Positions 21,101 through 30,849 of a DNA stretch of 64,000 bases are shown here, in pieces. The position numbers and the translations under genes are program-made. How positions within the stretch are numbered: position 1 is the stretch's first letter; each line of letters opens with the position of its first letter. Origin of the DNA: Hexactinellida sp. DTS-2022 (taxonomy: Eukaryota > Porifera > Hexactinellida); NCBI GenBank assembly GCA_028753945.1, contig JAPNXP010000001.1:12266501-12330500 (forward strand), in the 5' to 3' direction. Below the pieces are notes generated by a model. The model made no database searches. It was not told the DNA's origin and saw only the letters and a program-made list of their open reading frames with translations.

Positions 21101-21584
21101 GCAGTTAAATCTATTAACCGGTGGCTCTATTAAGCGGAGTTGACAGTATATTCAATGTATTAATGTGTACCTTTAGTATCTGACTCCCATCAGGGTAGTT
21201 GCTAAGAATACCCTTTATATAGTCAACGAGAGACGGAGGCTTCTGGCCAAAGTCACATTCATCTGTTTAATGTTAGTTAATAATTAATTACGTAATAGTA
21301 ATACTTTCTTCGAGATATATTTAATTGATTCTTGAATCTCACTTTATATTATAAATTACAGGAAGGGCAGTAAACAAATACAATACGAAGATAATTACAG
21401 CTTAAGCTCTGACAAACTTACCCTCACTACTCGATTCCTCAGTTTTATCTAATAATAATGATAATATAAATAAATAATAAAGGAAGATAGCTACACACTA
21501 AACTAACTAACGAGATAGTAGTTGACGTTTGGGTTTATTAGATCCGAGACTCGTAACACGTTTTCGCCTATTCCTCTCAGCCAT
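7811..21584 (-). CDS. Sacsin-like giant protein, whole gene model with insertion
   Basis: Splicing the minus strand gives a protein of roughly 4,290 residues: exon 1 21584-21512, exon 2 21448-21422, exon 3 21262-21171, exon 4 21005-20747, exon 5 from 20688 onward. Every junction is GT-AG and phases agree (1, 1, 0, 1). Sacsins are very large proteins linked to chaperone and intermediate-filament/mitochondrial quality control. This one has three sacsin repeats, each opening with a GHKL-type ATPase module (FGQ...QNADDAGA, then GLGF...VYH), and a C-terminal HEPN domain. Human sacsin (about 4,580 aa) also has a ubiquitin-like and a DnaJ domain; I find no HPD tripeptide before the HEPN here. Exon 5 is cut by a 442 bp element at 18145-18586. 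The gene is therefore a pseudogene, an insertion allele, or functional through splicing of the insert. Confidence 0.82.
18145..18586. mobile_element. 442 bp MITE with GATGGGTCA repeats, inside the sacsin-like exon
   Basis: The termini are CAGAGTGGACCATGGGTC and its reverse complement. Inside are many GATGGGTCATGGGTCA units in both orientations around a unique core. Flanks on the minus strand are GTCTAGTAACT and GTCTAGTTATT (18587-18597 and 18134-18144), an 11 bp duplication with two mismatches. Another copy at 42512-43311 has an exact 8 bp duplication, and a truncated one lies at about 41120-41444. Target duplications of 8-11 bp suggest a Mutator-like family. Both sacsin ORF halves read a short way into it before stopping. 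Confidence 0.85.
18551..20701 (-). CDS. Sacsin-like, exon 5 upstream half (end of repeat 1)
   Basis: The true exon start is 20688, after the acceptor TCGTTAG; the ATG at 20701 lies in the intron. The first codon is made of G from exon 4 plus AT, giving VYHIT-D-VPIVLSDKS, which matches the sacsin repeat consensus (compare VYHLTDLPSFVS in repeat 2). The domain continues through LLDPQEQIFH, a GTIFRFPLR block and a region of about 700 residues typical of a sacsin repeat body. The last codons before the insertion (DCLDSLV) are in frame with IRQLPNG on the far side. The frame ends at a TGA within the transposon. Confidence 0.88.
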   Translation of the reverse strand: MSSLDVPIVLSDKSIGLLDPQEQIFHRQPGRKFKLSSFFREDKYSDHQSCFRSYFGYSGAGEYDGTIFRFPLRTEQCNSAIKPEGVYTAEKVKKTLFEALEAEADNVLIFLKRVKSIKLFTRDALGLQSSYTFLVEIPDSYLTGVQGSNALLSGHVLNKQFHKSIKVTVNIFPISSTSGDKVWLVLNLIGFPQSPPTLSQFYSDKKLDYLPWIGIAMETGIREDQLTTSQTFNFTRDWDGSELVSLIESILSEIMLRFTVSFDHKLTLNSGNLFCFLPTPEPSYLPFNLHGYFALSNDRRRIKWPSRDSDDTDSKWNELLLGQLGVSAFAIFYRILVHCFHHWNPDVYHYRLLGGETTDSHHIPRILVNQGLGRIVNDRIVYSHIINEWIRVDVALFHPIQYSINEYDCTQVKRAIQALLEFLQEPLVILPNNVLSLFNKIDALKSTMDKNRITPVIIRQILKNHSNKKLIKYFEKNIATHTLVVLSFILSDLDVSRDHIPNILDNIPLLLSASSKSLKFSINSTTPLYIYEKRIRNLCMFPGTEHLFVHSQLPTESYNCLLTISQRFFGKINIRDISKLRSDSVLLNQLFKLSLESYFKQLTSPMHWNPNRSPFDRDWLKRVWSFIGSDSTLASSLGALPLLPKEDIRSENNKLLSIKPTVSSAEYVLCSFDARYSPIEDMLVDSGAVFIHSHRFLDCLDSLVTQSGPWVNIGDP
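20747..21005 (-). CDS. Sacsin-like exon 4 (ATPase core of repeat 1)
   Basis: This exon encodes EIIQNADDAGATRIEFLLD, then YSWNNAKF and VGRFGLGFVAVYHIT, the N-box and glycine motifs of the sacsin GHKL-type ATPase. The acceptor is CCGTATAG and the donor CATATAACAG/GTAGTC. The downstream intron (20689-20746) is only 58 bp. The upstream intron (21006-21170) is 165 bp because it carries a MITE. Confidence 0.85.
21045..21147. mobile_element. Small TA-flanked MITE in sacsin-like intron 3
   Basis: Inverted ends GTCGACTCCGCTTAATAGAG and CTCTATTAAGCGGAGTTGAC enclose the words GACCCGATTAAGC and CTATTAACCGG. TATA lies on both sides. A related, partly decayed copy is at about 50650-50821. It explains why this intron is longer than its neighbours. 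Confidence 0.65.
21171..21262 (-). CDS. Sacsin-like exon 3
   Basis: The exon has 92 bp, phase 1 in and phase 0 out, and encodes ECDFGQKPPSLVDYIKGI followed by LSNYPDGSQILK. This is the conserved entry to a sacsin repeat (FGQ, then ILKE with the next exon). The acceptor is TTAAACAG and the donor AAG/GTACAC. Confidence 0.82.
21422..21448 (-). CDS. Sacsin-like exon 2 (27 bp micro-exon)
   Basis: The acceptor TTATTATTAG and the strong donor G/GTAAGT bound a 27 bp exon encoding an acidic, serine-rich linker (KTEESSSE). It keeps phase 1 on both sides, so it fits the neighbours, but such a short exon is a prediction until transcripts are seen. Confidence 0.55.
21512..21584 (-). CDS. Sacsin-like exon 1 (start codon)
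   Basis: An ATG at 21584-21582 opens a basic N-terminus (MAERNRRKR, then LGSNKPKRQLLS) resembling a nuclear localisation signal. The donor is CTATCTC/GTTAGT, phase 1, matching exon 2. No ubiquitin-like domain precedes repeat 1 in this model. The start could lie further upstream, and this exon is the least certain part. Confidence 0.5.
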
Positions 21585-21668
21585 GTACCAATTCTGTAGA
21601 AAAGCTAAAGTCTCAAATAACAAGACTCAGCTCAGGTGGTGAATTAGAATTGATGTAATTCTTATTTA

Positions 21669-22702
21669 GGCCTGTCACTGGAAAATTGGTCCCCGAAAAA
21701 ACTGGTCCGGGCATGGCCTACTTAATATACGGCTATATATGTCGCCGAGAAGGCCAGAAAACAAAGAGGCCAGTTTCTAATTTTCATTCTATGATAAACT
21801 ATGCCTCCTATTGTTGTTATTTGGGTTGTATATGGGGTAATCAACCAATGCGAGTCCATTAGAACCACTTTTGAGAATATCAGATTTGTGGTTAAGCTAT
21901 TTAGGCGCCATTTAATGATGACATCACAAATATACAAAAATTTACAATTCGAGTCTAAAGAACTACAAGAAAATGAAAATAATTTGCTAATATACTTAGA
22001 ATACATTTTCCGGATATATAATGAGAATGAATATATATAAACCAGCAATTACATACGTTTTATTGACGAAAATAGTAAGTTGTGATTCAGATAATACTTG
22101 TATTTTAGCATGTGGTTGCTTTATAAAAAAATTTAAAATTTAGAATGTCGCCATTTTGTGATTTAGTAGCCTTTGGGGTATGAAATATATCCCTATTTTA
22201 GTATTCCTATTATAAATTATTAGAAAGTAGGAAATAACTGAAATTTATGATATTTGATTTTTTTTTCTTTTGACCAAAAATTGTTACCGTCATCATTAAA
22301 TGGCGCCTAAATAGCTTAACCACAAATCTGAGATTCTCAAAAGTGGTTCTAATGGACTCGCAATGGTTGATTACCCCATATACAACCCTAATAACAACAA
22401 TAGGAGGCATAGTTTATCCTAGAATGAAAATTAGAAACTGGCCTCTTTGTTTTATGGCCTTCATGGCGACATATATAGCCGTATATTAAGTAGGCCATGG
22501 TCCGGGGGACCAAAATTCCATGGAAAAATGTCATAGCCTGAAATTTTGGTCCCACTATGGGACCAATATTCCATGAAATTTTGGTCCGGGAGACCAATTT
22601 TACCCAAAAATTGGTCCGGGGGAAAATTGATCCGAGACCAAAATTCCATGGAATTTTGGTCTCGGATCAATTTTTTCGGGGCCCAATTTTCCAGTGACAG
22701 GC
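21669..22702. mobile_element. Harbinger-like element with about 200 bp inverted arms
   Basis: The outer ends read GGCCTGTCACTGGAAAATTGG and CCAATTTTCCAGTGACAGGC. TTA lies directly outside each (21666-21668 and 22703-22705), the target duplication of PIF/Harbinger. Inner arms (about 21714-21920 and 22288-22505) are near-perfect inverted copies. The right part contains many GGGACCAAAATTCC words. No transposase is present. A further end of the same kind lies near 22790-22885. Confidence 0.65.
22623..22674. repeat. Perfect 52 bp palindrome
   Basis: Each half is 26 bp and the centre is CCATGG with no spacer. Flanking words (GATCCGAGACC, GGTCTCGGATC) are part of it. It lies in the right shoulder of the Harbinger-like element. 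Confidence 0.9.
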
Positions 22703-22705
22703 TTA

Positions 22706-23990
22706 TTCATAAATTTTTTGGTCCCAATATGGCGAAAAATTGCCTAGGCTAAAATTCAAGTAAATTCGGTAACTAAATAAACACAAACCTCAGAGGGACC
22801 AATTTTCCACAGAAGAACCAAATTTCCATGAAAATTTTGATCCCCCCGGACCAATTTCCCAAGGGGACTAAAATTTCCGTGACAGGCCCATTAGGGTGCT
22901 AAAACCTAAAATAGTATGTGATCCCTTATGGGGGTCAAATTTAATATTCTACTCAACTACAATACGTGGAAACGGTTATTAGTTATGTGTACAGAGTTTA
23001 AATATTTACTAAATTTCCAAAAAATATATGACCTTTTATTCCAGTTGTAGACATATAAATCTTATACGTATTTTAAATGGCAATGGTTTTTTGCTTGTTT
23101 GTTCGGAATTGATTGAGGAACTGGTACGAGCTACAACTACAATGGATGTTAATAAATAAATGAAATTTGCAACTCAATTGTGGCACAAACTAGCCCAATT
23201 TGAAAATTCGTGCACTGTGAAAAGGTGTATAATTTAATTCTCTATCAAATGTATATAAATTGAATATTCGGGCACTAATTATTGTTCCTGTTGTAAGATT
23301 AAACAGATGTAAAAATGTGTCCAAAAAATGTAATAAAAAATCGTGAAGCCAGGTGCACATCTGTATCCCATGAGACAGGCACCTGTCCTGAAATTTCACT
23401 TCTTAGTTAAAAAAACTCTGTTCTGTGAAGTATCTACGAACCAATAATATAGATTCTAAAATTGCAGCTGTGCTGACAGCATTTCCCTTTGGAGGGAGGC
23501 AGGGGTGGCACTAAGGGGGAGGCAGGGGGGGGGCAATAGCCCCCCCGTCGGGGATCAGCCCCTCTGTCGGGGAAATCCTGGCGCCACCCCTGTAAATTGG
23601 AGGCACTATCAATTACCCTTAGTCATCATTTGAGTTTTGTTATATTTATTTGTTAAGGTGATTAGCCATCGCTGACACCGTAAACGAAACCATTGGGAAA
23701 GATCCCCTCTTCCAGAAGGGGAGAGGGAGAAACAAAAATGTGAGTCTAATGTTAACAGATAAAGTATTGACTTTGTCATCACTTTATAACCTTTTATTAA
23801 TAGTATAGAAGAAGAGAAGGCGAACCCCAGCAGGGGGGAAGAAGAGAGATGGGGACAAGAGATCCCCCCTCCTCCCGGATCTGTCCCCTGGGTTGCAATG
23901 GGTTTGGTAAGTTATTATACTTCATCCGAAAAATAATGACATCTTTATCTGAGATCTCAATAACCACAGGGTGCAAATTTTCAATTCTGC
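22706..23990. other. Non-coding repeats between elements
   Basis: 23163-23402 is a dispersed repeat (inverted relative to 25980-26100 and 44280-44500) with GGACACATTTTTACA and ACAATAATTAGTGCCCG words. 23508-23592 is a G/C-tract MITE with ends CAGGGGTGGCAC and GCGCCACCCCTG. No gene is visible. Confidence 0.55.
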
Positions 23991-24019
23991 TTTCAATTTT
24001 GTGACATCTATTGAGCAAC

Positions 24020-24365
24020 TTTTTATCCTCAAGATATCAGATTCAATTCTTCAGTGGTTGTTATTCTGGAATAATCTGACTCTTGTATGCACCTATACGA
24101 ACTTGATCTGCTATCTCCAAAAGGTATTATTGTATCACGTCAACATGACATTGGATTAGCATGGTTTTTTTGTGTGGATACCGATGATAATCTTATTCTT
24201 ATGCTTTTTCTTCTGACGGGAAGTTGTTGCAGAGATAGGCCAGGGGGGAAATGAACCTGGAGACTTTATTTCACCCAAAGCTGTCACTTTTTGTATTAAT
24301 AATATTGCTTTCGTAATTTTATGTAGCAAAGACAATGGGCTACTTCAGTATTTTTAATTGTACAC
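24020..24365 (+). pseudogene. Relic of an NHL propeller gene
   Basis: Frame-shifted plus-strand fragments resemble the C-terminal blades of the NHL family in this window. DIRFNSSVVVILE then SDSCMHLY recalls DVKLTSDEIIILS then NPCVSLY. AWFFCVDTDDNLIL recalls PFFFCLDTNNNIVI in the gene at 49372-50361. GGNEPGDFISPKAV recalls the usual G-x-x-G-x-F-x-x-P entry of a blade. Stops and frame changes are frequent and no start remains. It shows the family once extended further left. Confidence 0.5.
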
Positions 24366-25363
24366 ATCATTTTCATGACCTTATTAGTGTATTAAATCGA
24401 CATTTAGTTTATCCCGTAAAGATGTGGCAAATATGATTAATTAATAAGAGTATAACATCCTTATAAACAATATTTTCTTTGAAAATAATATTTATTATAG
24501 ATACGTATATAGACCTGTTTCATTTTCATGATAAAAGAACCAGGCTTATTTTCTAAAGATCAATTCCCATATCTTTGAAAGCAGACCTTTTCAGTACCAG
24601 TCTCTTCCTTAGCGACCCGAGACGCGCCTAGCTATTCGAAGGAAGAGGTTATACTTCCTGGACAGCCTGGAGTACTAGCTGTTCCCATTTCATACTGCGG
24701 AGGTGCCAGCACCTGGTCATGTGTCTGACGTCACGTCTGCTACCTTCTATAGGTATGCTTCTCCGAGGCTGCGGAAACAATATCGGTTCTGCTCTGTTCC
24801 GGGGCACCGAGTTCTCCTCCCGGCTGGAGGCTGGCATTGAGAAAGCCGGAAGGTCTCTCGTTAGGAGTCTGAAATCATTCATTCAATAATTAACGGGCGC
24901 GAGAGAATATTCTCCCAGCTTCTTTCCCCGTCCTTGTTCGATGACGAGAACGACAAATGATTTTAGCCTCGAAAGTATACACATTCCCCTCGGAGCAGGA
25001 GCGCACCTGCATGTTCATGTTATATCCCAGTTGCCAGTCCGTGTCTGAAAACTAGACCTCGCAGCTGCAGCCCAGCCGACACGTCATCAAGTGCGAAGTG
25101 ACGACCGATAGTCCCTCAGGTATTCCATTAAGTCATGTGGAGATTTGACTAAGATTACACGTGTATTAGTTTATTAGTATTCAATACTTTAGTGAGTATT
25201 GAATTTATACTTTTGCAAAATTTTTCATAATGAGTTGGTACAATCAACTCATTTTCTGAATGAGTTGAATGAGTTGGATGTAATATGAATGAGTTGGTAG
25301 GGAGAAAATGAGTTTTTTTGCCAACTCAAAATGGGTTGATACAGCCCTGCTATACGTACAGTA
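24366..25363. other. Intergenic; GC-rich patch with one short ORF
   Basis: A GC-richer patch (24600-25110) stands out. It holds a 44-codon plus-strand ORF (24755-24889, starting MLLRGCGNNIG and ending SLVRSLKSFIQ) preceded by a possible acceptor CTATAG. I cannot recognise it or support it as a gene. 25180-25345 has repeated AATGAGTTGG words, probably from a decayed element. Confidence 0.35.
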
Positions 25364-25520
25364 CAGTAGATGTCGGATATAAGCACACCGATTATATGAA
25401 CATATCGGATATAAGAACACTATATTGGAAAACGGTTGCCATATACCCTATATAATTTATGTCGGTTATAAGCACATTAAGTGCAGTTCCCGACGATGTG
25501 CTTATAACCGGCATCCACTG
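25364..25520. mobile_element. MITE with GTCGGATATAAGCAC ends
   Basis: Inverted ends CAGTAGATGTCGGATATAAG and CTTATAACCGGCATCCACTG bound a non-coding element following TA. A second copy, with TA on both sides, is at 59648-59809 in an EMC3 intron. The ends suggest Tc1/mariner-pogo type. Confidence 0.65.
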
Positions 25521-25544
25521 TGTATAGAGAACAATTGTGCACAG

Positions 25545-26740
25545 TGAAACTTGGGGTGAAACTTGTCATGTAACATGATTTATTGGCATATTTTCAGAAA
25601 TTGTTTGGTGTAATCGCGAACTGCCTGATCTCAAATATGGTTAAAGATTATAATTCTCAAGTTAGTTTTCCTGGAATGATTATAAGTGGAGACAACTCTC
25701 GAAAGGCTAAGATCAGTTATATATTTGTTGTTTTGTAATTTACTGCCATTAGTTACTTAATACAATGATAATAGTCATAACATTGTATTTTATCCAATGC
25801 AGTAGGATGGCCTTTGAGCTCATCCATCGTTATTCAATGATCTATCCTTATACTTGAGTCCTCTATGAATAATTACTGTGCCGACTATACTATATTATAG
25901 TGGCCCAGTTCTAACCTTACTGCCTTGGTTCCTTATTAGTCCGTATCCTCTCCACAGGACAGAGTTTTATTAACTAAATGCCCAAATTTCAGGACAAGTG
26001 TTTCATGGGGTAACTTACCAATGTGTACCTGGGATCACGATTTTTATTGCATCTTTTTGGACACATTTTACACCTATTCAATGTTAGAAAAGGAACAATA
26101 AATAGAGCGCGAAATTGTAGTGCTATTGTAGTATTACTATATTGTAGTATTACTATACAATGGATTAAAGCAAATTAATTTAAATATGGAATTTGCTGAC
26201 TTAACTCAACTCACCGTGGATAACCTTGCCAAAAATAATTAACAATTTATATAATTTATTATCAATACGTATATAATTAATTAATGGCGTTAAACTCAAG
26301 ATGGTTTAAGCTAGAAATAAACTTCAAATTCATCAATCGTTACTTTGTTCCGTACCATTCGGTACCAACTTGATAAATTGTGTAAACACCTTGAGGCGTT
26401 CATGACATGTCGAAAGAAATCCCAACTTCCAGCCTGTGCCGGAAGCATTTCCTTTTGGAGGCACTACTAGTGCCCAATAAACCAAATGTAGTGCCTCCAA
26501 AGGGAAATGCGCCGGAACAGGCTGCAATTTTGTATTTTTATGCTAATCGGATTCCATTTGAAATCATTTCTTAACCTAAGTACTCCGCCCCACTATCTAA
26601 ATGCATGGTGCCCTAAATGTCTTGAAACTAATACGATTGATAATTTGTAGTGTAAATTACGTAGGTAAACTATTCAATGCGAAATCCCATCTACAGTATA
26701 TAATGTTAACTAACGTCCAATAAACAGGTTGGTTGATTGT
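25545..26740. repeat. Duplicated 5' flank of NHL gene 1
   Basis: Starting at ACAATTGTGCACAGTGAAAC, this flank aligns with 43983-45230 upstream of NHL gene 3, sharing long tracts such as TTTGAGCTCATCCAT and CGTACCATTCGGTACCAACT. Small indels separate the two. It marks the left end of the segmental duplication. A hairpin-like MITE (GCCTGTGCCGGAAGCATTTCC, inverted at 26500) sits in both copies. Confidence 0.8.
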
Positions 26741-26752
26741 ATGTATAAGGAG

Positions 26753-27255
26753 CAGAGATGCAGCGGTCTGGACCGGACTGCGGTCCAGACCGGGACCGGA
26801 CCGGACCGACCGGTCTCAGGTCGGTCCGGTCTGCTTGTTTTCAAGTGCGGTCTGGACCGGTCCAAATTAACGATATAACGGTCTGGACCGTTCATCGGTC
26901 TGGACCGGTCCATCAGTCTGGACCGGTTCAACGGTCTGGACCGGTTCAACGGTCTGGACCGTTCATCGGTCTGGACTCATCCTAGATTGGACAAGCGATC
27001 GGGCTCAAATCCGTTATTACCCATTGTTTACAAGCACATAAGTAATAAGTATCTTATAATAATAATAATAATAATGGTCCAAATAAGGGATATAACGGTC
27101 TGGACCAGTACATCGGTCTGGACCGGTTCATCGGTCTGGACCGGTCCAGACCGATCCAATATTTTGATCATACGGTCTGGACCGGTCCGGACTGTCCAGA
27201 AAAAATCATGACGGTCCGGTCCGGTCCATTAAATTTCCGGACCGCTGCATCTCTG
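26753..27255. mobile_element. hAT-like MITE built of CGGTCTGGACCGG repeats
   Basis: The ends are CAGAGATGCAGCGGTC and its reverse complement, flanked by the exact 8 bp duplication ATAAGGAG (26745-26752 and 27256-27263), as for hAT elements. The interior is mostly palindromic CGGTCTGGACCGG units. The empty site survives upstream of NHL gene 3 (TATGAGGAGTTG, near 45225-45236). It lies 40 bp before the NHL gene 1 start codon and is absent from the other copies. Confidence 0.88.
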
Positions 27256-27295
27256 ATAAGGAGTTATATTAGTATCCATTAGCAGTGCACTATCA

Positions 27296-28537
27296 ATGGC
27301 TAGTGCTGATGGCGAGGAAGATAGCTTCCTCTCTCACGTGGAGAGAGTGCGTAGCGATATACGAGCTAAGTTCCTGAGAGCTCACCTGGCACTGCAGGTC
27401 CGAGAGGCTGATCTGCTGGCAGAGCTGCAGAGACTAGCGGATGAGCACACGGGAGAGGGAATAATGCTACAGATCAAACGACTGTCGAGTTCGAAGGATG
27501 CTCTCAGGGATTCTCTTACGGAGAATGAGAACAAAGATGTTCTCGATAAGTCGTTAGCGCCTATTAATGCACGCATTGCGGCGTTAGAAATAAAGCTCCA
27601 GAGAGCAAAATATAGCTACAAGAGTGTGTCATTGGAATGGGACGTAGAGCTAGATGAGAAACTGAGTGTAGCAGGTGAGATACGACTTAATGCTGCGAAG
27701 AAAGGAGTACGAGACTACAAGCAGATAGGAGACCCTGTTGCGGTATTTGGGAAACACAGCGAAGTGCGATCTTCTTCACCTGGTGGGTTCTGGGATCCTA
27801 GTGGTATAGCTGTTAATCCAGTGAATAATTATATTTACATTTGTGATTTTGGCAATAATCGTATACAAGTTTATAACAAATCATTTGAATTTGTATTCCA
27901 ATTCAGTGATAAGATGAATTTTCCAGTTGGTATTTGTATCAAACAAAACAAGATATATGTCACACAATTTGACTCTCATTGTCTCAATGTATATTCTACA
28001 GAAGGGAAATTCCTGAACTCAGTTGGAGTGCAAGGAAAGAATGAATTACAGTTTGACAGACCAAGAGGACTTGATGTTTCCACTGACAGAGATAGAGTAT
28101 ATATAGCTGAATTAAATAATCACAGAGTTCAATGTTTGAATTTACATCTCAAATTTGACTCTTTTATTGAAGTTAATCTTGCTGCTATGGATGTCAAACT
28201 GACTTCTGATGAGATCATAATATTGTCTTTTCGTAATCCCTGTGTGTCTCTGTACACATATTCTCACCAATTGATCCGCGAGATTATTCCTAGCGGTGAA
28301 GGGAATCCAGTTTTGGTACCTTCTTGTCTCACTCTCGATAGTGCCTCAAATATTCTCATTACAGATCTTAAGGCTCATCGTGTCTGTGTCCATACTTTTG
28401 GAGGAGAGTTGATACACAGATTTGGGAATGAAGGAGAAAAGAGAGGAGATTTAAAGCCATCTGGAATAATAATTGATTTTGAAGGGAGGATTATCGTTGC
28501 TTCTTCTAACCCCGAATATTGTATTCAAGTGTTTTGA
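27296..28537 (+). CDS. NHL gene 1: coiled-coil plus six-blade propeller (413 aa)
   Basis: Residues 1-152 are charged and heptad-rich (RVRSDIRAKFLRAHLALQ), predicted coiled coil, and almost identical in all four plus-strand paralogues. Residues 153-413 form about six NHL repeats of the type P-x-G-I...I-x-D-x-G-N-N-R-I-Q-V, closing with NPEYCIQVF. NHL propellers bind protein or RNA and often follow RING, B-box and coiled-coil parts (TRIM-NHL). Here RING and B-box are absent, so an E3 activity is unlikely and a binding or scaffold role more plausible. No signal peptide or membrane segment is seen. It is a single exon. The leader GTATCCATTAGCAGTGCACT before the ATG is shared by all copies, but a hAT-like MITE has inserted just upstream of it. 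Confidence 0.88.
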   Translation: MASADGEEDSFLSHVERVRSDIRAKFLRAHLALQVREADLLAELQRLADEHTGEGIMLQIKRLSSSKDALRDSLTENENKDVLDKSLAPINARIAALEIKLQRAKYSYKSVSLEWDVELDEKLSVAGEIRLNAAKKGVRDYKQIGDPVAVFGKHSEVRSSSPGGFWDPSGIAVNPVNNYIYICDFGNNRIQVYNKSFEFVFQFSDKMNFPVGICIKQNKIYVTQFDSHCLNVYSTEGKFLNSVGVQGKNELQFDRPRGLDVSTDRDRVYIAELNNHRVQCLNLHLKFDSFIEVNLAAMDVKLTSDEIIILSFRNPCVSLYTYSHQLIREIIPSGEGNPVLVPSCLTLDSASNILITDLKAHRVCVHTFGGELIHRFGNEGEKRGDLKPSGIIIDFEGRIIVASSNPEYCIQVF

Positions 28538-29328
28538 ATACTCACTGATTAACATTTCTATTTTTTTCACATTTCCTACTTTTATTACAAACTATCTGTA
28601 GTGACTCTACTCAATTATTATCATTGTTTGTTGAATCCCGAATTGATTTATTTGTTCACATAAGGGGGTATCTTAATTTACTACATTTAACAGATTAAAT
28701 GCATTCTCAGTGGATTATATTTTTCGTTGCTTACTAGTTACTACCTTTGAGATCCGGCCTTAGTTGTTGGAATTTATTCACACTTACACATAACTTGTTT
28801 CATTATACAGCAAAGATTGCTACTATACATATGGTTGGTACAATGAATGGGAATAGGACCGTTGTGTACAGGACATGTGTAACACTTTGGTAGTATATAA
28901 GAAATATTTCCTTAAGAAATGAATTATTCCTATTCACTAGTAGTGATTGGTTAGGAGAACATTCCTTTATTTGAGACTAGCAATTGTATTGTTATTGTGT
29001 ACGTCTGAATTCGTTGGGAAACCTGAATTTGTCCTAACTTGCAATTGGAATTTTGGAATTTGTCCTAACTGTATAATTTTGATTTTGTCCTAACTTTCGA
29101 TATTAGATTTTGTCCTAATTTTTGTGCTGAATTGTAATGTATATTGTCCTACCTGCCCCTCCCCGAAAATATCGGATTTGAGAACTGATTTCAATACGTA
29201 ATATGGGAAAATATAGAATATTGAAATAATATGGAAAATATAGAATATTGGAATACCTAGAAACAATTATTTTAGGAAAACTTTCAAAATACCCATTATA
29301 TCTGCCCTGCATTTAACTTTCATGTCCA
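28538..29328. other. 3' flank of NHL gene 1, then TTTTGTCCTAAC repeats
   Basis: 28540-28760 matches the 3' flanks of the other NHL genes. 29010-29130 holds four diverged copies of a roughly 30 bp unit containing TTTGTCCTAACT. No gene is seen. Confidence 0.6.
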
Positions 29329-30810
29329 CTAAACGTTCTGCACATCCTTGGCAAAAACCTGCATGAATATGATCATATTCGCTTCTTCATCGATTGTTAA
29401 GTCATCACCAGATGAACCATTAGAGCTGGCACTATGTGGAATAATTTCAAGAGAATAATTTGCGCGTCCTATAGTTGATGCTATACTACGTATTGAGATA
29501 TTCATTTCGATATAATGTACCATTAAGTATTTTTCTTTATATTTATTTCTGAAATTTCTTTTTGCTTTTGTATTTGAATTGGCGCCCCTAGTTGTTTCAG
29601 TACCTTGAAGTAATCGTTGTAATTCTATATTATAATCTGATATTACATTGTCCAAACATACCATAAACTTCCAGAATCCAGACGTTAGGATGAGGTGTTT
29701 TACTTATTGATTTTAGGGACTTGTGAAAAGATTCTGCCCCATTGTTAGTGGCATTTTCATAAATGAAAACGGACAGATTAATTTTTCCAATTAGCCAAGT
29801 CCTACTAAAATAATTTCTAAACTTATTTACTTACTCTTTTTCAGTATCATTTAAATCAGTTGATGGTATCCCCATAGATAAGTAAACAGGTATTATATCC
29901 TCTTCTGGAAGCAAAGGCAGAGCCATTATTCTACGTATCCATATTGAAAAGAATTGATTTTGCTTATATAATTTGGAAAGCCCATGTTTCTGGATCTTTT
30001 CAAAAATTGCTTTGGTAAAATGGAACCAGCAACCAATAATGGTAATAAATGGAATGATTGATTTTAGTGCATTTCTTGAGGCCTGCTCAAAGTCTCCGAT
30101 TGCAAATGCTGGATTAAATTCAGGTATTATTCGCCGAATTGTTATCAACACAGCTTCGTAAAGCCTCTCTGTTTTACGAATCATCAGAATATGTAGCGCA
30201 GGGAGAGTATGGCCTCTAAAATGAATGAAAATTGTGAAGAGTTGATAGAAAAAGTCTGGGAACAACCTTAAACGTTGCATCAAACTGGATGTCTGTTGTA
30301 TTTCTTAAGCAATTTACCATTTGACTTGATCCCCAGATAACTGCAACTTGGTTCTTGTATATGATTAGTGTAATACTGTGATTCTTACAAGAAGGAATAA
30401 AAAAATTCTAGAGCCGAGGTTAGTTTCGGTTGTAAGATTCTCCTCCTCTTATACACGCTACTCTCCAAACTTCTGAATGTTACTGATGATGCTGCATCTG
30501 ATTCTCTACAACATTCATTGAATAATTCCCTAAGGTTGGTCGTTGAATTCTCAGCTTTGCGCTTAATTGTATTAGTGATAATAATCTTTCCAGAATAATT
30601 TGCCCCTGGGTCGTGACAGTGTGGACTGGTTAATTCTAGTAGATTTGTTTGCTTATTAATTTTCCCAGTACAAGTACAAGATTTGATTCGAAATAGTGCA
30701 CATTTGAGATAAATAAAATCTCCATGTTCTCTAGACTTTACATAGCGAAATCCTTGACATTCATAATTATTTGAATTTAGTTTCTTTCCTTCAATTACAG
30801 AATATTCCAT
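29329..30810 (-). pseudogene. FLYWCH-MULE transposase relic
   Basis: Three minus-strand fragments line up as one decayed transposase. The first (30810-30385) has a FLYWCH-type zinc finger pattern: GFRYVKS, YLKCALF, CTCTG, then SPHCHD. A stretch near 30290-30330 in another frame gives TTDIQFDATF, the first catalytic Asp of a MULE core. The second fragment (30283-29831) has AIGDFEQASRNA and GCWFHFTKAIFEKI, the second acidic motif and Cys/His motif. The third (29664-29329) is C-terminal. At least two frame changes separate them, so it is inactive. FLYWCH-MULE transposases are common in invertebrates. Confidence 0.72.
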
Positions 30811-30849
30811 CTTTATGTTTTTTTGAAATTCTTACTGATTCACAGCCCA

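Noticed and set aside
26710..27211. Small repeat-rich proteins (RSGPVQ type)
   Set aside because: They are translations of CGGTCTGGACCGG subrepeats inside a hAT-like MITE and are open on both strands.
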